In this document: positions 16,179-24,298 of the stretch, piece by piece
How the letters are laid out: each line of letters begins with the position of its first letter
Position numbering within the stretch: the stretch's first letter is position 1
Origin: Burkholderiales bacterium
GTDB taxonomy: Bacteria; Pseudomonadota; Gammaproteobacteria; Burkholderiales; Casimicrobiaceae
Reading direction: 5' to 3'
Length of the DNA: 36,338 nucleotides
NCBI GenBank assembly: GCA_016790165.1
Contig: JAEUPL010000024.1
Coordinates: 1 to 36,338 of the forward strand
Position numbers and translations under genes: made by a program
Notes under the pieces: model-generated
Told to the model about the DNA's origin: nothing
Seen by the model: the letters and a program-made list of their open reading frames with translations, nothing else
The model's database searches: none

Positions 16179-17795
16179 ATGAATCCTGACTACATCATCG
16201 TCGGCGCCGGCACGGCCGGCTGTGTGCTCGCCAATCGTCTCTCGGAAGATGGTCGCCACTCGGTTTGCCTGCTTGAGGCGGGGCCGCGCGACAACTATCT
16301 GTGGATTCACATCCCGATCGGCTACGCCAAGACGATGTTCCACCCGGTCTACAACTACGGCTACTACACCGAGCCCGACCCGAACATGAACGGGCGAAAG
16401 GTCTATTGGCCTCGTGGTCGTGGTCTCGGTGGCTCGTCATCGATCAACGGCCTGATTTACATCCGCGGGCAGGCGGCCGACTACGACCGCTGGAGCGACG
16501 CCGGAAACAACGGCTGGAGCTGGAAGGAAGTGCTGCCCTATTTCATCAAAAGCGAGCACAACAGCGACGCGCGACTGCTGGCCAATGGCACCCATGGGCA
16601 GGGCGGCCCCCTCTGGGGCACCACCATCCCCGAACCACACCCGTTGATGGATGCCATCATCGCCGCCGGCGAAGAGCTCGGTGTTCCGCGCACCATTGAC
16701 TTCAACAGCGGCCCGCAGGAGGGCGTCGGCTACTACCAGCTCTTCACGAAGAACGGCTGGCGCTGTTCGACCGCCGTGGCCTACCTGCGCCCCGCGCAGA
16801 AGCGCAAGAACCTGCGCACAGAAGTCAATGCGCAGGTCACGCGGGTGCTGTTCGATGGTTCGCGCGCCATCGGTGTGGAATATCTGCAGCACGGAAAAAC
16901 GGTCATCTTGCGCGCCAATCGAGAAGTGCTGTTGACCGCGGGCGCCGTGCAGAGCCCACAGTTGCTGATGTTGTCCGGTATCGGCCCGGAGGCGCACCTG
17001 CGCGAGCAGGGCATCGCCGTTCGGCAACCCCTGCCGGGCGTTGGCCAGAATCTGCAGGATCACCTGCAGTTGCGCCTGATGTTCAAGGTGAAGAAGCCCA
17101 TCACCACCAACGACGATCTGCAGAGCCACTGGCGCAAGTTCCAGATGGGCTGGAAATGGATCACGCGTCGTGCCGGGCCGCTCGCGATTGGCATCAACCA
17201 CGGCGGCATGTTCACCCGCGTCTTGCCCGAGTCCGCCACACCGGATATTCAGTTTCACTTCGCTGCCCTCTCGGCCGAGATGGCCGGAGCGCCAACCCAC
17301 CCCTGGAGCGGCTGCACGTTCTCGGTGTGCCAGTTGCGCCCCGAATCGCGCGGCGAGATCAAACTCAAGTCGACGGACGCGCTGGTGCCACCCGCGATGT
17401 ATTCCAACTACCTCTCGCACGAGACCGACATTCGCTGCGCGATTGGGTCGGTACGCTTCGCGCGGCAACTGGCGAGGACGCGAGCGCTGAGCGCGCTGGT
17501 CGGTGAGGAATATCGTCCTGGTGACAGCGCGCAAAGCGAGGATGAAGTGCTCGCATTCGCAAGGCAGTACGGCGCAACGATCTTTCACCCGAGCGGCACC
17601 TGCAAGATGGCGCCCGCGGATGACCCGATGGGTGTGGTCGATACGCGGCTACGCGTGCGCGGCGTGACGGGCCTGCGCGTGATCGACTGCTCAATCATGC
17701 CAACCCTGGTGTCGGGCAACACTAACTCGCCGGTCGTGATGATTGCCGAGAAGGCTGCCGACATGATCAAAGCCGATCAACTGCGGACGCAGTAG
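16179..17795 (+). CDS. GMC-family FAD-dependent oxidoreductase (choline/alcohol dehydrogenase-like)
   Basis: The 538-residue flavoprotein oxidises an alcohol to an aldehyde or ketone. The N-terminal dinucleotide-binding site is IIVGAGTAGCVLANRLSE (6-23). The GMC signature region RGRGLGGSSSINGLIYIRG follows near 82-100. The second signature LLTAGAVQSPQLLMLSGIGP is near 251-270. The catalytic His of HPSGTCKM is near 470 and the Asn of SGNTNSP near 516. No signal peptide is present. Substrates of this family range from choline to polyethylene glycol and long-chain alcohols, and none can be chosen here. It shares the strand and short gaps with the ABM protein and transhydrogenase downstream. Confidence 0.9.
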   Translation: MNPDYIIVGAGTAGCVLANRLSEDGRHSVCLLEAGPRDNYLWIHIPIGYAKTMFHPVYNYGYYTEPDPNMNGRKVYWPRGRGLGGSSSINGLIYIRGQAADYDRWSDAGNNGWSWKEVLPYFIKSEHNSDARLLANGTHGQGGPLWGTTIPEPHPLMDAIIAAGEELGVPRTIDFNSGPQEGVGYYQLFTKNGWRCSTAVAYLRPAQKRKNLRTEVNAQVTRVLFDGSRAIGVEYLQHGKTVILRANREVLLTAGAVQSPQLLMLSGIGPEAHLREQGIAVRQPLPGVGQNLQDHLQLRLMFKVKKPITTNDDLQSHWRKFQMGWKWITRRAGPLAIGINHGGMFTRVLPESATPDIQFHFAALSAEMAGAPTHPWSGCTFSVCQLRPESRGEIKLKSTDALVPPAMYSNYLSHETDIRCAIGSVRFARQLARTRALSALVGEEYRPGDSAQSEDEVLAFARQYGATIFHPSGTCKMAPADDPMGVVDTRLRVRGVTGLRVIDCSIMPTLVSGNTNSPVVMIAEKAADMIKADQLRTQ

Positions 17796-17820
17796 CCGCC
17801 GCTCTGACAGAGCCCCACCC

Positions 17821-18147
17821 ATGACATCCTTCGCCAAACTTCCCGAGCCGCCTTACTACGCGGTGATCTTCTCGTCGCAACGCACGCCGGGCGACGACGG
17901 CTACGGTGAAATGGCTGAGCGAATGGTTGAATTGGCGGAAGGTCAAGCTGGCTTTCTGGGCGTAGAGAGCGCACGAGATGCTGATGGCTTCGGCATCACC
18001 GTGTCGTACTGGCAGGACGAAGCGTCCATCGCGAACTGGAAGAGGCACGGCGAACATAAGCTCGCCCAGCAATACGGTCACGAGCGCTGGTACGAGCGCT
18101 TTGAGTTGCGAGTCGCCAAAGTGGAGCGGGCGCACGGCATGCGATAA
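17821..18147 (+). CDS. ABM-fold (antibiotic biosynthesis monooxygenase-like) small protein
   Basis: The 108-residue protein fits the dimeric alpha/beta-barrel ABM fold: PYYAVIFSSQRT strand, MAERMVELAEGQAGFLGVES helix and strand, then GFGITVSYWQDEASIANWKRHGEH. Close relatives are uncharacterised cytosolic proteins (YqjZ-like). Some ABM members are cofactor-free oxygenases, others heme-degrading or isomerase-like, so the activity is open. It sits 25 bp after the GMC gene and 27 bp before the transhydrogenase. This suggests a shared role, perhaps in aldehyde or quinone handling, which is inference only. Confidence 0.8.
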   Translation: MTSFAKLPEPPYYAVIFSSQRTPGDDGYGEMAERMVELAEGQAGFLGVESARDADGFGITVSYWQDEASIANWKRHGEHKLAQQYGHERWYERFELRVAKVERAHGMR

Positions 18148-18174
18148 ATCAGCCGTAGCTTTCTGGAGATTTTC

Positions 18175-19509
18175 ATGTACACCTGCTGCCGATACTACGG
18201 ACTTGAGGGACTGACCGGTCACGAAGGCGACGCCTCATTCTCGGTAGAGGTGAATCACTTTACCTTTGGGCCGGGCTGCCTGCGTGAGGCCGGCTCGCAT
18301 GCGCGGGCGCTCGGCATGCGCCGTGTAGCGCTCTACACCGACAAGCAGGTGCGCGATCTGCCGTACGTGGCGACGGTGAAGCGCTCGCTGGAAGCCGCCG
18401 GCTGTGAGGTCGAGATCTACTGGGAATGCGAGGTTGAGCCCACGGACCGCTCGTTCCGCGCGGCAGCGAAGTTCGCGCAGGACGGCAACTTCGACGGCTT
18501 TGTCTCCGTCGGTGGCGGCTCGGTGATGGACACGACCAAAGCAGCCAACCTCTACGCGACCTATCCGGACGATTTCCTTGCCTATGTCAACGCCCCCATC
18601 GGACAGGGCAAGGCGGTGCCGGGGCCGCTCAAGCCGCATATCGCCTGCCCGACCACCTGCGGTACCGGCAGCGAGGTCACCGGCATTGCCATCTTTGACT
18701 TGCTGGCGCAGCAGTGCAAGACCGGTATCCTCTCGCGGCACCTGCTGCCGTCGCGGGCGCTGGTGGACCCGGAGGTGGCGCATACGCTGTCGCCCGCGAT
18801 CATCGCCGCCAACGGCTTTGATGCGCTCTCGCACGCGCTGGAGAGTTACACCGCCCGGCCACATTCGGCGAAGGCGAAGAACTACGACGGCTTCGACGGC
18901 GCAAAGCGCCCGATGAACCAAGGCGCGAATCTATGGAGCGACATGGGCGCCCGTGAGGCGCTTCGCCTGATCGGGCAGAACCTTGTGCGCGCCGTGAACG
19001 ACCCGGCCGATCAGCAGGCGAAGGGCAGCATCATGTACGCCGCGCTGGTGGCCGGGATGACGTTCAGCAACGCGGGTTGCCACCTGCCGCACGGCATGAG
19101 CTATGCCGTGAGCGGACTGGTGCGGGATTTCCGACCACCGACCGGCTACCCGCAGGACGCGCCGATGGTGCCGCACGGCATGAGTGTGGTGCTCAATGCG
19201 CCGAGCGTCTACCGCTTCACCGGCGAGGCCGCGCCGGAGCGGCATCTGGAAGGCGCGCAGTTTCTCGGGGCCGACACGCGCGGCGCTACGCCTGACGACG
19301 CCGGCGAAATCGTCGCCAGTAAACTGATTGAGATGATGCGTGCGGTGAACTTCCCGAACGGGCTGAATGCGGTGGGCTATACCGAGGCCGATGCGGAAAA
19401 CTTAGCTGACCGCGCCTTCCCGCAGCAGCGCGTGATCAAGAATGCACCGCGTGATGTCACCATGGCCTCGTTGGCGGAGTTGTTCAAGGGTGCGATGCGG
19501 TATTGGTGA
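18175..19509 (+). CDS. Hydroxyacid-oxoacid transhydrogenase (iron-containing alcohol dehydrogenase family)
   Basis: The 444-residue protein matches the HOT/ADHFE1 branch of the iron-containing alcohol dehydrogenases. These oxidise 4-hydroxybutyrate to succinic semialdehyde while reducing 2-oxoglutarate to D-2-hydroxyglutarate, using a tightly bound NAD. The nucleotide site [10 protein letters not shown] lies near 113-122, followed by [12 protein letters not shown] (about 158-169). The metal-binding His residues are in [18 protein letters not shown] and VPHGM. The ATG at 18175 has GGAG upstream and starts with the family-typical CCRYYG segment. It is the last gene of the plus-strand run and is followed by a strong terminator. 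A plain 4-hydroxybutyrate dehydrogenase is the alternative. Confidence 0.85.
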   Translation: MYTCCRYYGLEGLTGHEGDASFSVEVNHFTFGPGCLREAGSHARALGMRRVALYTDKQVRDLPYVATVKRSLEAAGCEVEIYWECEVEPTDRSFRAAAKFAQDGNFDGFVSVGGGSVMDTTKAANLYATYPDDFLAYVNAPIGQGKAVPGPLKPHIACPTTCGTGSEVTGIAIFDLLAQQCKTGILSRHLLPSRALVDPEVAHTLSPAIIAANGFDALSHALESYTARPHSAKAKNYDGFDGAKRPMNQGANLWSDMGAREALRLIGQNLVRAVNDPADQQAKGSIMYAALVAGMTFSNAGCHLPHGMSYAVSGLVRDFRPPTGYPQDAPMVPHGMSVVLNAPSVYRFTGEAAPERHLEGAQFLGADTRGATPDDAGEIVASKLIEMMRAVNFPNGLNAVGYTEADAENLADRAFPQQRVIKNAPRDVTMASLAELFKGAMRYW

Positions 19510-19525
19510 TTTTGTGACCAGCACG

Positions 19526-19553
19526 AAAAACGGCCGCAAGCGCGGCCGTTTTT
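19526..19553. terminator. Bidirectional intrinsic terminator
   Basis: AAAAACGGCCGC (19526-19537) and GCGGCCGTTTTT (19542-19553) pair over 12 bp around an AAGC loop. This gives a GC stem followed by T5 on both strands. It sits between the convergent transhydrogenase gene (ends 19509) and aapP (ends 19577). Confidence 0.92.
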
Positions 19554-19576
19554 CATACGACTGAACGAAGGATCGC

Positions 19577-20332
19577 TCAGTGCCCGAGAATCTTCGACAG
19601 AAAGTCCTTTGACCGGTCGGTCTGCGGGTTGTTGAAGAATTCGTGCGGCGAGTTCTGCTCAACGATCTGCCCCTGATCCATAAAGATCACCCGGTCGGCG
19701 ACGGCCTTGGCAAAACCCATTTCGTGGGTAACGCAGAGCATGGTGATGCCCTGGCTGGCCATCTCCACCATCACGTCCAGCACTTCCTTGATCATTTCCG
19801 GGTCGAGCGCTGATGTCGGCTCATCAAACAGCATGATCTTGGGTGTCAGGCAGAGCGCGCGGGCGATCGCCACACGCTGCTGCTGACCGCCGGAAAGTTG
19901 CAGCGGGTACTTGTTTGCCTGCTCGGCAATGCGAACGCGCTTCAACTGTGCCATTGCCTTTTCTTCGGCTTCCTTCTTTGGCACTTTGCCAACGTACATC
20001 GGCGACAGCGTCAGATTCTCCAGCACAGTGAGATGCGGGAACAGGTTGAACTGCTGGAACACCATGCCCACGTCCTTGCGGATGCGATCAATGGCTTTCA
20101 CGTCGTCGGTCAGCTCGGTGCCGTCGACGGTCAGATGGCCTTCCTGGTGCTCTTCCAGCCGGTTGATGCAGCGAATCATGGTCGATTTGCCGGAGCCGGA
20201 CGGCCCGCAGATGACGATGCGCTCGCCACGCTTCACCTGCAGGTTGATATCACGCAACACGTGGAAGTTGTTGCCGTACCACTTGTTGACTTTGTCGAAG
20301 ACGATGATGTTGTCTTGGGCCTGGGTTGTCAT
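19577..20332 (-). CDS. aapP: General L-amino acid ABC transporter ATP-binding protein (AapP/GlnQ type)
   Basis: This ATPase of a polar amino-acid importer (251 residues) has Walker [10 protein letters not shown] (43-51), Q-loop FQQFNLF, signature LSGGQQQR (about 150-157) and Walker [13 protein letters not shown], all intact. It is the last gene of aapJQMP, 15 bp after aapM. Together with two long permeases and AapJ this is the PAAT-family general amino-acid system, which carries Glu, Gln, Asp and many others in rhizobia. Confidence 0.93.
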   Translation of the reverse strand: MTTQAQDNIIVFDKVNKWYGNNFHVLRDINLQVKRGERIVICGPSGSGKSTMIRCINRLEEHQEGHLTVDGTELTDDVKAIDRIRKDVGMVFQQFNLFPHLTVLENLTLSPMYVGKVPKKEAEEKAMAQLKRVRIAEQANKYPLQLSGGQQQRVAIARALCLTPKIMLFDEPTSALDPEMIKEVLDVMVEMASQGITMLCVTHEMGFAKAVADRVIFMDQGQIVEQNSPHEFFNNPQTDRSKDFLSKILGH

Positions 20333-20347
20333 GTGGGTCGTCCCCGG

Positions 20348-21454
20348 TTAGCGCAGTTTTGATTTGTTGACCTGCTTCTCGATCCACAGGCTGTAGCGGC
20401 TCATGGCGAAGCAAAAGGCAAAGTAGATGCCTGTGATGAACAGATAGCCTTCAAGCTTGTACGGCCGCCAGTCCGCGTCGGAGTTGAGCGCCAGACCGAG
20501 CGACCCGGTCAACTCGTACATTGACACGATTGTGACGAGTGAGGTGTCCTTGAAGAGTGAGATGAAATTGTTCATGATGCCCGGCACCACCATCGCGAGA
20601 GCCTGCGGCAGGATGATTTTGAATTGCGTCTGCCAGTACGACAGTCCCAGCGACGCCGCCGCTTCGCTCTGGCCCTTCGGCATGGCCTGCAAACCACCGC
20701 GGATCACCTCGGCCATGTAGGCTGCGGCAAACAGCGTGATTCCTGCGAGGACGCGAATCAGCACGTCAATGGTCACGCCTTGTGGCATGAACAACGGGAA
20801 CATGAACGACGCCATGAAAAGCACGGAGATCAGTGGTACGCCGCGGATCAATTCGACGTAAATCGTGCAGAAGCTGCGAATCGCCGGCAAATGCGATCGA
20901 CGTCCAAGCGCCACCAGCAGAGCAAGCGGAAACGCCAGCACCAGGGAAATGGTGGTCAGCATGATGGTGAGAGGCAAACCGCCCCAGCGGTCAGTGGTGA
21001 CCTTGCTCAAGCCCATGACGCCGCCAGACATGAGGACAAAGTAGCCGGCTAGCACCACCACCCACAATACGCCGAGCCACTTGTTCCAGAACACCCGCGT
21101 GCAGCTGGCGACCACCAGACCAACCATCAGAAGGGTCGCGACCAGTGGGCGCCACTGCTCCTCAAAGGGATAGCGCCCGAACAGGATCAGACGGTACTTT
21201 TCCTTGATGACACCCCAGCAAGCGCCGACGCCGTCAGCACGGCAGGCATCAGCATTGTTGTTGGTGGTGGCTGTGAGTACCGCCCAGTTGAAGAACTGCG
21301 GCAGGAAATAGAGCAGCAAACCAGCGACGATGACCGTAGTCAGCGAACTTTGCCAGCTGCCGAAGAGGTTGCTGCGAATCCACGGTATCAAGCCTTCGGT
21401 TTTGATCGGTGCCGGACGCGCGGGGAGCGACTGAAAAATGATGGTGTCAGCCAT
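20348..21454 (-). CDS. aapM: General L-amino acid ABC transporter permease (AapM)
   Basis: The 368-residue inner-membrane permease has a hydrophilic N-terminus, early helices (TTVIVAGLLLYFLPQFF), a long insertion, and a C-terminal core of five helices with the EAA loop (GGLQAMPKGQSEAAASLGLSY). AapM is longer than simple HisM/GlnP permeases because of the N-terminal extension, as seen here. The ATG at 21452-21454 lies 9 bp after the aapQ stop. Confidence 0.92.
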   Translation of the reverse strand: MADTIIFQSLPARPAPIKTEGLIPWIRSNLFGSWQSSLTTVIVAGLLLYFLPQFFNWAVLTATTNNNADACRADGVGACWGVIKEKYRLILFGRYPFEEQWRPLVATLLMVGLVVASCTRVFWNKWLGVLWVVVLAGYFVLMSGGVMGLSKVTTDRWGGLPLTIMLTTISLVLAFPLALLVALGRRSHLPAIRSFCTIYVELIRGVPLISVLFMASFMFPLFMPQGVTIDVLIRVLAGITLFAAAYMAEVIRGGLQAMPKGQSEAAASLGLSYWQTQFKIILPQALAMVVPGIMNNFISLFKDTSLVTIVSMYELTGSLGLALNSDADWRPYKLEGYLFITGIYFAFCFAMSRYSLWIEKQVNKSKLR

Positions 21455-21463
21455 GATGATCTC

Positions 21464-22645
21464 CTAGCGCTCCCGGATGGCTGATTTTGCGTTGTACCAA
21501 TTCATGAAGAACGAAGTGGACAATGACGTAGTGAGGTACACCAGCATGATGATCGCGATGCATTCCACTGCTCGCCCGGTCTGGTTAAGTGCCGTATTCG
21601 AGATTGACACGACATCCGGATAGCCAATGGCTACCGCCAGTGATGAGTTCTTCGTGAGGTTCAGGTACTGGTTGGTCATGGGCGGGATGATCACCCGGAG
21701 CGCTTGCGGCAACAGAATCTTTTGCATTTCCTGGCCGCGGCTGAGTCCGAGTGCCTGCGCAGCTTCGCTCTGGCCGCGTGCAACCGACTGAATGCCTGAA
21801 CGCACCACTTCGGCAACAAACGCGGCGGTGTAAAGCACAAGTCCCATCAGGACCGCCATAAACTCCGGCGTCAGAGAACCACCCCCCTCAACCGCGAATT
21901 CGCCCTTTTTGGGCACGATCCAGGTCGTCGGCATGCCACCGGCTACCCATCCCGCCAGCGCCGCAGCGATGATGATCGCTGCCGGGATCAGGAACATGCT
22001 CCCGAGTTGACCGGTTTCTTCGAACCTTTTCTGTGTTCGACCGCGCCACCACCATGCAGCGCCAAGTCCAATCAGTCCGCCGAGCATGGTGAAGTAGTGC
22101 GAGCTTGACCACTCGGGAACCGGGAAAGACAACCCGCCCTTGCTGAGGAAGAAGGGGCCGATGTGCCTGGCGTCAGCGATCTCCGGCAGCAGCTCGGTGA
22201 ATAGCAGGTACCACATCAGCAGTTGCAGCAGCACTGGCACATTGCGGAAGAGTTCAACATATGCCTGACACAGGCCGCGCACCAAACCGTTGCGGGAGAA
22301 GCGACCGACACCGATCAGAGTGCCCAGGATGGTCGTCAAAATGATGCCGATGATCGCGACGCGCAACGTGTTGCTGACGCCGACCGCAAAGGCCTTCCAG
22401 TACGGATCATTGGAGTCAAAGTGAAACAGGGACTCGCCGATGTCGAAGCCCGCAGGCGACTTCAGGAAATCGAACCCGCCCTGAATACCGCGGATCCGCA
22501 TGTTCTCTGCCGTGTTGTGCGCCAGAAACCAGGCCGCGCCGCCGATGAGTAAGACGGCGATGATTTGGTACAGAAGTCCGCGGAACGCCTGGCTGCGCCA
22601 GGACCAGTCACGCTTTTTGGGTGGAGTTCGTGGTGCAACTGCCAT
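21464..22645 (-). CDS. aapQ: General L-amino acid ABC transporter permease (AapQ)
   Basis: This partner permease (393 residues from the chosen start) has the expected N-terminal helix (LYQIIAVLLIGGAAWFLAHNT), the first core segment (VGVSNTLRVAIIGIILTTILGTLIGVGR, split by loops) and the EAA loop GIQSVARGQSEAAQALGLS. The frame stays open to a TTG at 22675. I prefer the ATG at 22643-22645 (MAVAPRTPPKK) because it has GGGGA about 10 bp upstream. A 176-206 bp gap with two dispersed-type palindromes separates it from aapJ. Confidence 0.92.
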   Translation of the reverse strand: MAVAPRTPPKKRDWSWRSQAFRGLLYQIIAVLLIGGAAWFLAHNTAENMRIRGIQGGFDFLKSPAGFDIGESLFHFDSNDPYWKAFAVGVSNTLRVAIIGIILTTILGTLIGVGRFSRNGLVRGLCQAYVELFRNVPVLLQLLMWYLLFTELLPEIADARHIGPFFLSKGGLSFPVPEWSSSHYFTMLGGLIGLGAAWWWRGRTQKRFEETGQLGSMFLIPAAIIIAAALAGWVAGGMPTTWIVPKKGEFAVEGGGSLTPEFMAVLMGLVLYTAAFVAEVVRSGIQSVARGQSEAAQALGLSRGQEMQKILLPQALRVIIPPMTNQYLNLTKNSSLAVAIGYPDVVSISNTALNQTGRAVECIAIIMLVYLTTSLSTSFFMNWYNAKSAIRER

Positions 22646-22745
22646 GCATTTCCCCGAAGTAGTGTTATCCGGCAATCAGGATTTCTTGCTGATCCTGTTA
22701 GTGGGAATGAGCTGGTGACATCACCACCAACGCCTTCTCGCTAAC

Positions 22746-22765
22746 CCTCTCCCGCGAGGGAGAGG
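22746..22765. repeat. Palindromic repeat CCTCTCCC/GGGAGAGG between aapJ and aapQ
   Basis: CCTCTCCC (22746-22753) and GGGAGAGG (22758-22765) form an 8-bp stem with a GCGA loop. The sequence resembles a very common dispersed repeat of proteobacterial intergenic regions. On the transcript it lies between the binding-protein gene and the permease genes. Confidence 0.65.
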
Positions 22766-22808
22766 ATTGGTTCGACGTCAAACAGCCTGTCGAACTCTGG
22801 TTCAGTAC

Positions 22809-22837
22809 GTAGGGTGGGCACAGCGTGCCCACCCTAC
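22809..22837. repeat. 13-bp perfect palindrome directly behind aapJ
   Basis: GTAGGGTGGGCAC (22809-22821) and GTGCCCACCCTAC (22825-22837) are perfect arms around AGC. The structure begins 14 nt after the aapJ stop codon. I recall GTAGGGTGGGCAC-type palindromes as dispersed repeats in many proteobacteria. It can protect the 3' end of the aapJ message. Confidence 0.75.
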
Positions 22838-22851
22838 CTTGCTGACGGCGA

Positions 22852-23883
22852 TTAACGCACCGGATACGCGTACATCAAACCACCTTTGTTCCAAAGGTTA
22901 TTCGCACCACGCGGCAGCTTGAGCGCCGATTTCGGACCTACGTTGCGCTCGAAGATTTCGCCGTAGTTGCCAACCGCCTTCAGTGCGCGACCCATCCACT
23001 CTTTGTCAAGACCGAGCAGTTTGCCCGTATCTTCTGTGGTGCCGAGCAGGCGTTGAACCACCGGATCCTGGCTCGACTTCTGCTGGTCGACGTTGGCTTG
23101 CGTCACGCCGTACTCTTCAGCTTCGAGCAGCCCGTGGATGACCCATTTGGCGATGGCGAACCATTCGTCGTCGCCACGGCGAACCATCGGGCCGAGCGGT
23201 TCTTTCGAGATCAGCTGCGGCAGGATCAGGTGCTCATCGGGATTCTTCGCTTCCTTGTTGCGAACTGAGGCGAGGCCCGATGCATCCGTGGTGTAAGCCA
23301 CGCAACGGCCGGAGAAGTAGGCGCCGGTCGCGGCTTCCACTTTCTCGAACACGACGGGCTTGATGCCGAGGCCATTGGCCTTGGAGAAGTCGGTGAGGTT
23401 CTTCTCAGTCGTGGTGCCGGATTGCACGCAGACGGTTTGACCCTTCAGCTGCTTGGCATCCTTGATCTTCGACTTGGTGGTGACCATGAAGCCCTGGCCG
23501 TCGTAGTACGTCACGCCGGTGACATGCAGGCCGAGCGACGCGTCACGCGTCAGCGAGAACGTGGTGTTGCGCGAAAGGATGTCGACTTCGCCGGACTGCA
23601 GCGCGGTGAAACGTTGCTGTGCGTTGAGCGGTACCCACTTCACCTTGTTGGCGTCACCGAGCACGGCCGCTGCGATCGCTTTGCACACATCGACGTCGAG
23701 ACCGGTCCAGTTGCCGCTGGCATCAGCCTGCGAGAACCCGGCGAGACCGGTGTTTACGCCGCAGACCACTTGACCGTTCTTCTTGATTTTGTCGAGCGTT
23801 GCACCCGCGTGAGCCGGAAGCGACAGCATCGCGCCGGCGGCAAGCAGGGATGCGAGCGCGGCCTTGGTTCGGAATTGCTTCAT
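22852..23883 (-). CDS. aapJ: General L-amino acid ABC transporter substrate-binding protein (AapJ)
   Basis: The 343-residue periplasmic binding protein starts with a clear signal peptide (AALASLLAAGAMLSLPAHA, about 8-26). The mature part is a type II binding fold (SBP_bac_3): VVCGVNTGLAGFSQADASGN, GLDVDVCKAIAAAVLG and the ligand-contacting LSRNTTFSLTRD. The ATG at 23881-23883 has AGAGGAGA upstream. It is first in the operon, and a sigma-54-like promoter lies about 180 bp upstream. Hairpins behind it could keep its level above that of the membrane proteins. Confidence 0.95.
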   Translation of the reverse strand: MKQFRTKAALASLLAAGAMLSLPAHAGATLDKIKKNGQVVCGVNTGLAGFSQADASGNWTGLDVDVCKAIAAAVLGDANKVKWVPLNAQQRFTALQSGEVDILSRNTTFSLTRDASLGLHVTGVTYYDGQGFMVTTKSKIKDAKQLKGQTVCVQSGTTTEKNLTDFSKANGLGIKPVVFEKVEAATGAYFSGRCVAYTTDASGLASVRNKEAKNPDEHLILPQLISKEPLGPMVRRGDDEWFAIAKWVIHGLLEAEEYGVTQANVDQQKSSQDPVVQRLLGTTEDTGKLLGLDKEWMGRALKAVGNYGEIFERNVGPKSALKLPRGANNLWNKGGLMYAYPVR

Positions 23884-24060
23884 GTTTTCTCCTCTGAATT
23901 GATGGGGATGAGCGTTGCGGCGTTCTGATGTCGGCCGCGGGTGGATCGGTAGTCCGCCAGCGGCGAGCGATGCCCGAGGTCTGCGTCACGTTGCCACAGC
24001 CCCGACGGCGCCGGTAATCGTTCGCTGACCATTACACCAGAGATTGCTTTCCGGTGCATA

Positions 24061-24076
24061 CGCAATCGGCATGCCA
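24061..24076 (-). promoter_or_regulatory. Sigma-54-like promoter for aapJQMP
   Basis: On the minus strand 24076-24061 reads TGGCATGCCGATTGCG. It matches TGGCAYRNNNNTTGC with GG and GC at the exact -24/-12 spacing; only the last W is missed. Start of transcription would fall near 24050, giving a leader of about 165 nt. Downstream, TGCACC and GGTGTA half-sites are present but too far apart for a standard NtrC site. Nitrogen control would fit an amino-acid importer. Confidence 0.5.
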
Positions 24077-24130
24077 CGATACGCACCGCGAATTTCCGAG
24101 CTTTGTAGTCGCGTGTTTGCGGGTATTCCC

Positions 24131-24298
24131 TAAGGAAACGCTGAACAAGTCCCACGCGCACGTCGCATCGTCGGGCTTGGGCGATCTGCGAGCCAAAAAT
24201 TTCTCGCCATAGCCCCGCTATGGCTCCAAATTTTCGACTCCCAGATCATCCCAATCCGACGCGCGACGTATCGCGCAGACTTATTCAGCGTTTCCCTA
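24131..24298. mobile_element. MITE-like imperfect palindrome of about 162 bp
   Basis: The terminal arms GGAAACGCTGAACAAGTC (24134-24151) and GACTTATTCAGCGTTTCC (24278-24295) match at 17 of 18 positions. Inside them GATCTG (24183-24188) pairs with CAGATC (24242-24247), and GCCATAGC (24206-24213) with GCTATGGC (24217-24224). No reading frame is seen. The outer TA of the right end forms the TAG stop of the antiporter gene. It resembles intergenic repeats I remember from betaproteobacteria. A transcript of it would fold into one long hairpin and may end the antiporter message. It fills most of the gap upstream of the aap promoter. Confidence 0.7.

Noticed and set aside
16437-17588. Minus-strand open frame of 383 codons inside the GMC gene.
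   Set aside because: The plus-strand GMC protein has all family motifs, and the antisense product shows none.
24000-24060. NtrC site formed by TGCACC and GGTGTA half-sites near the aapJ promoter.
   Set aside because: The spacer is about 14 bp instead of about 5, and the site lies downstream of the proposed promoter.
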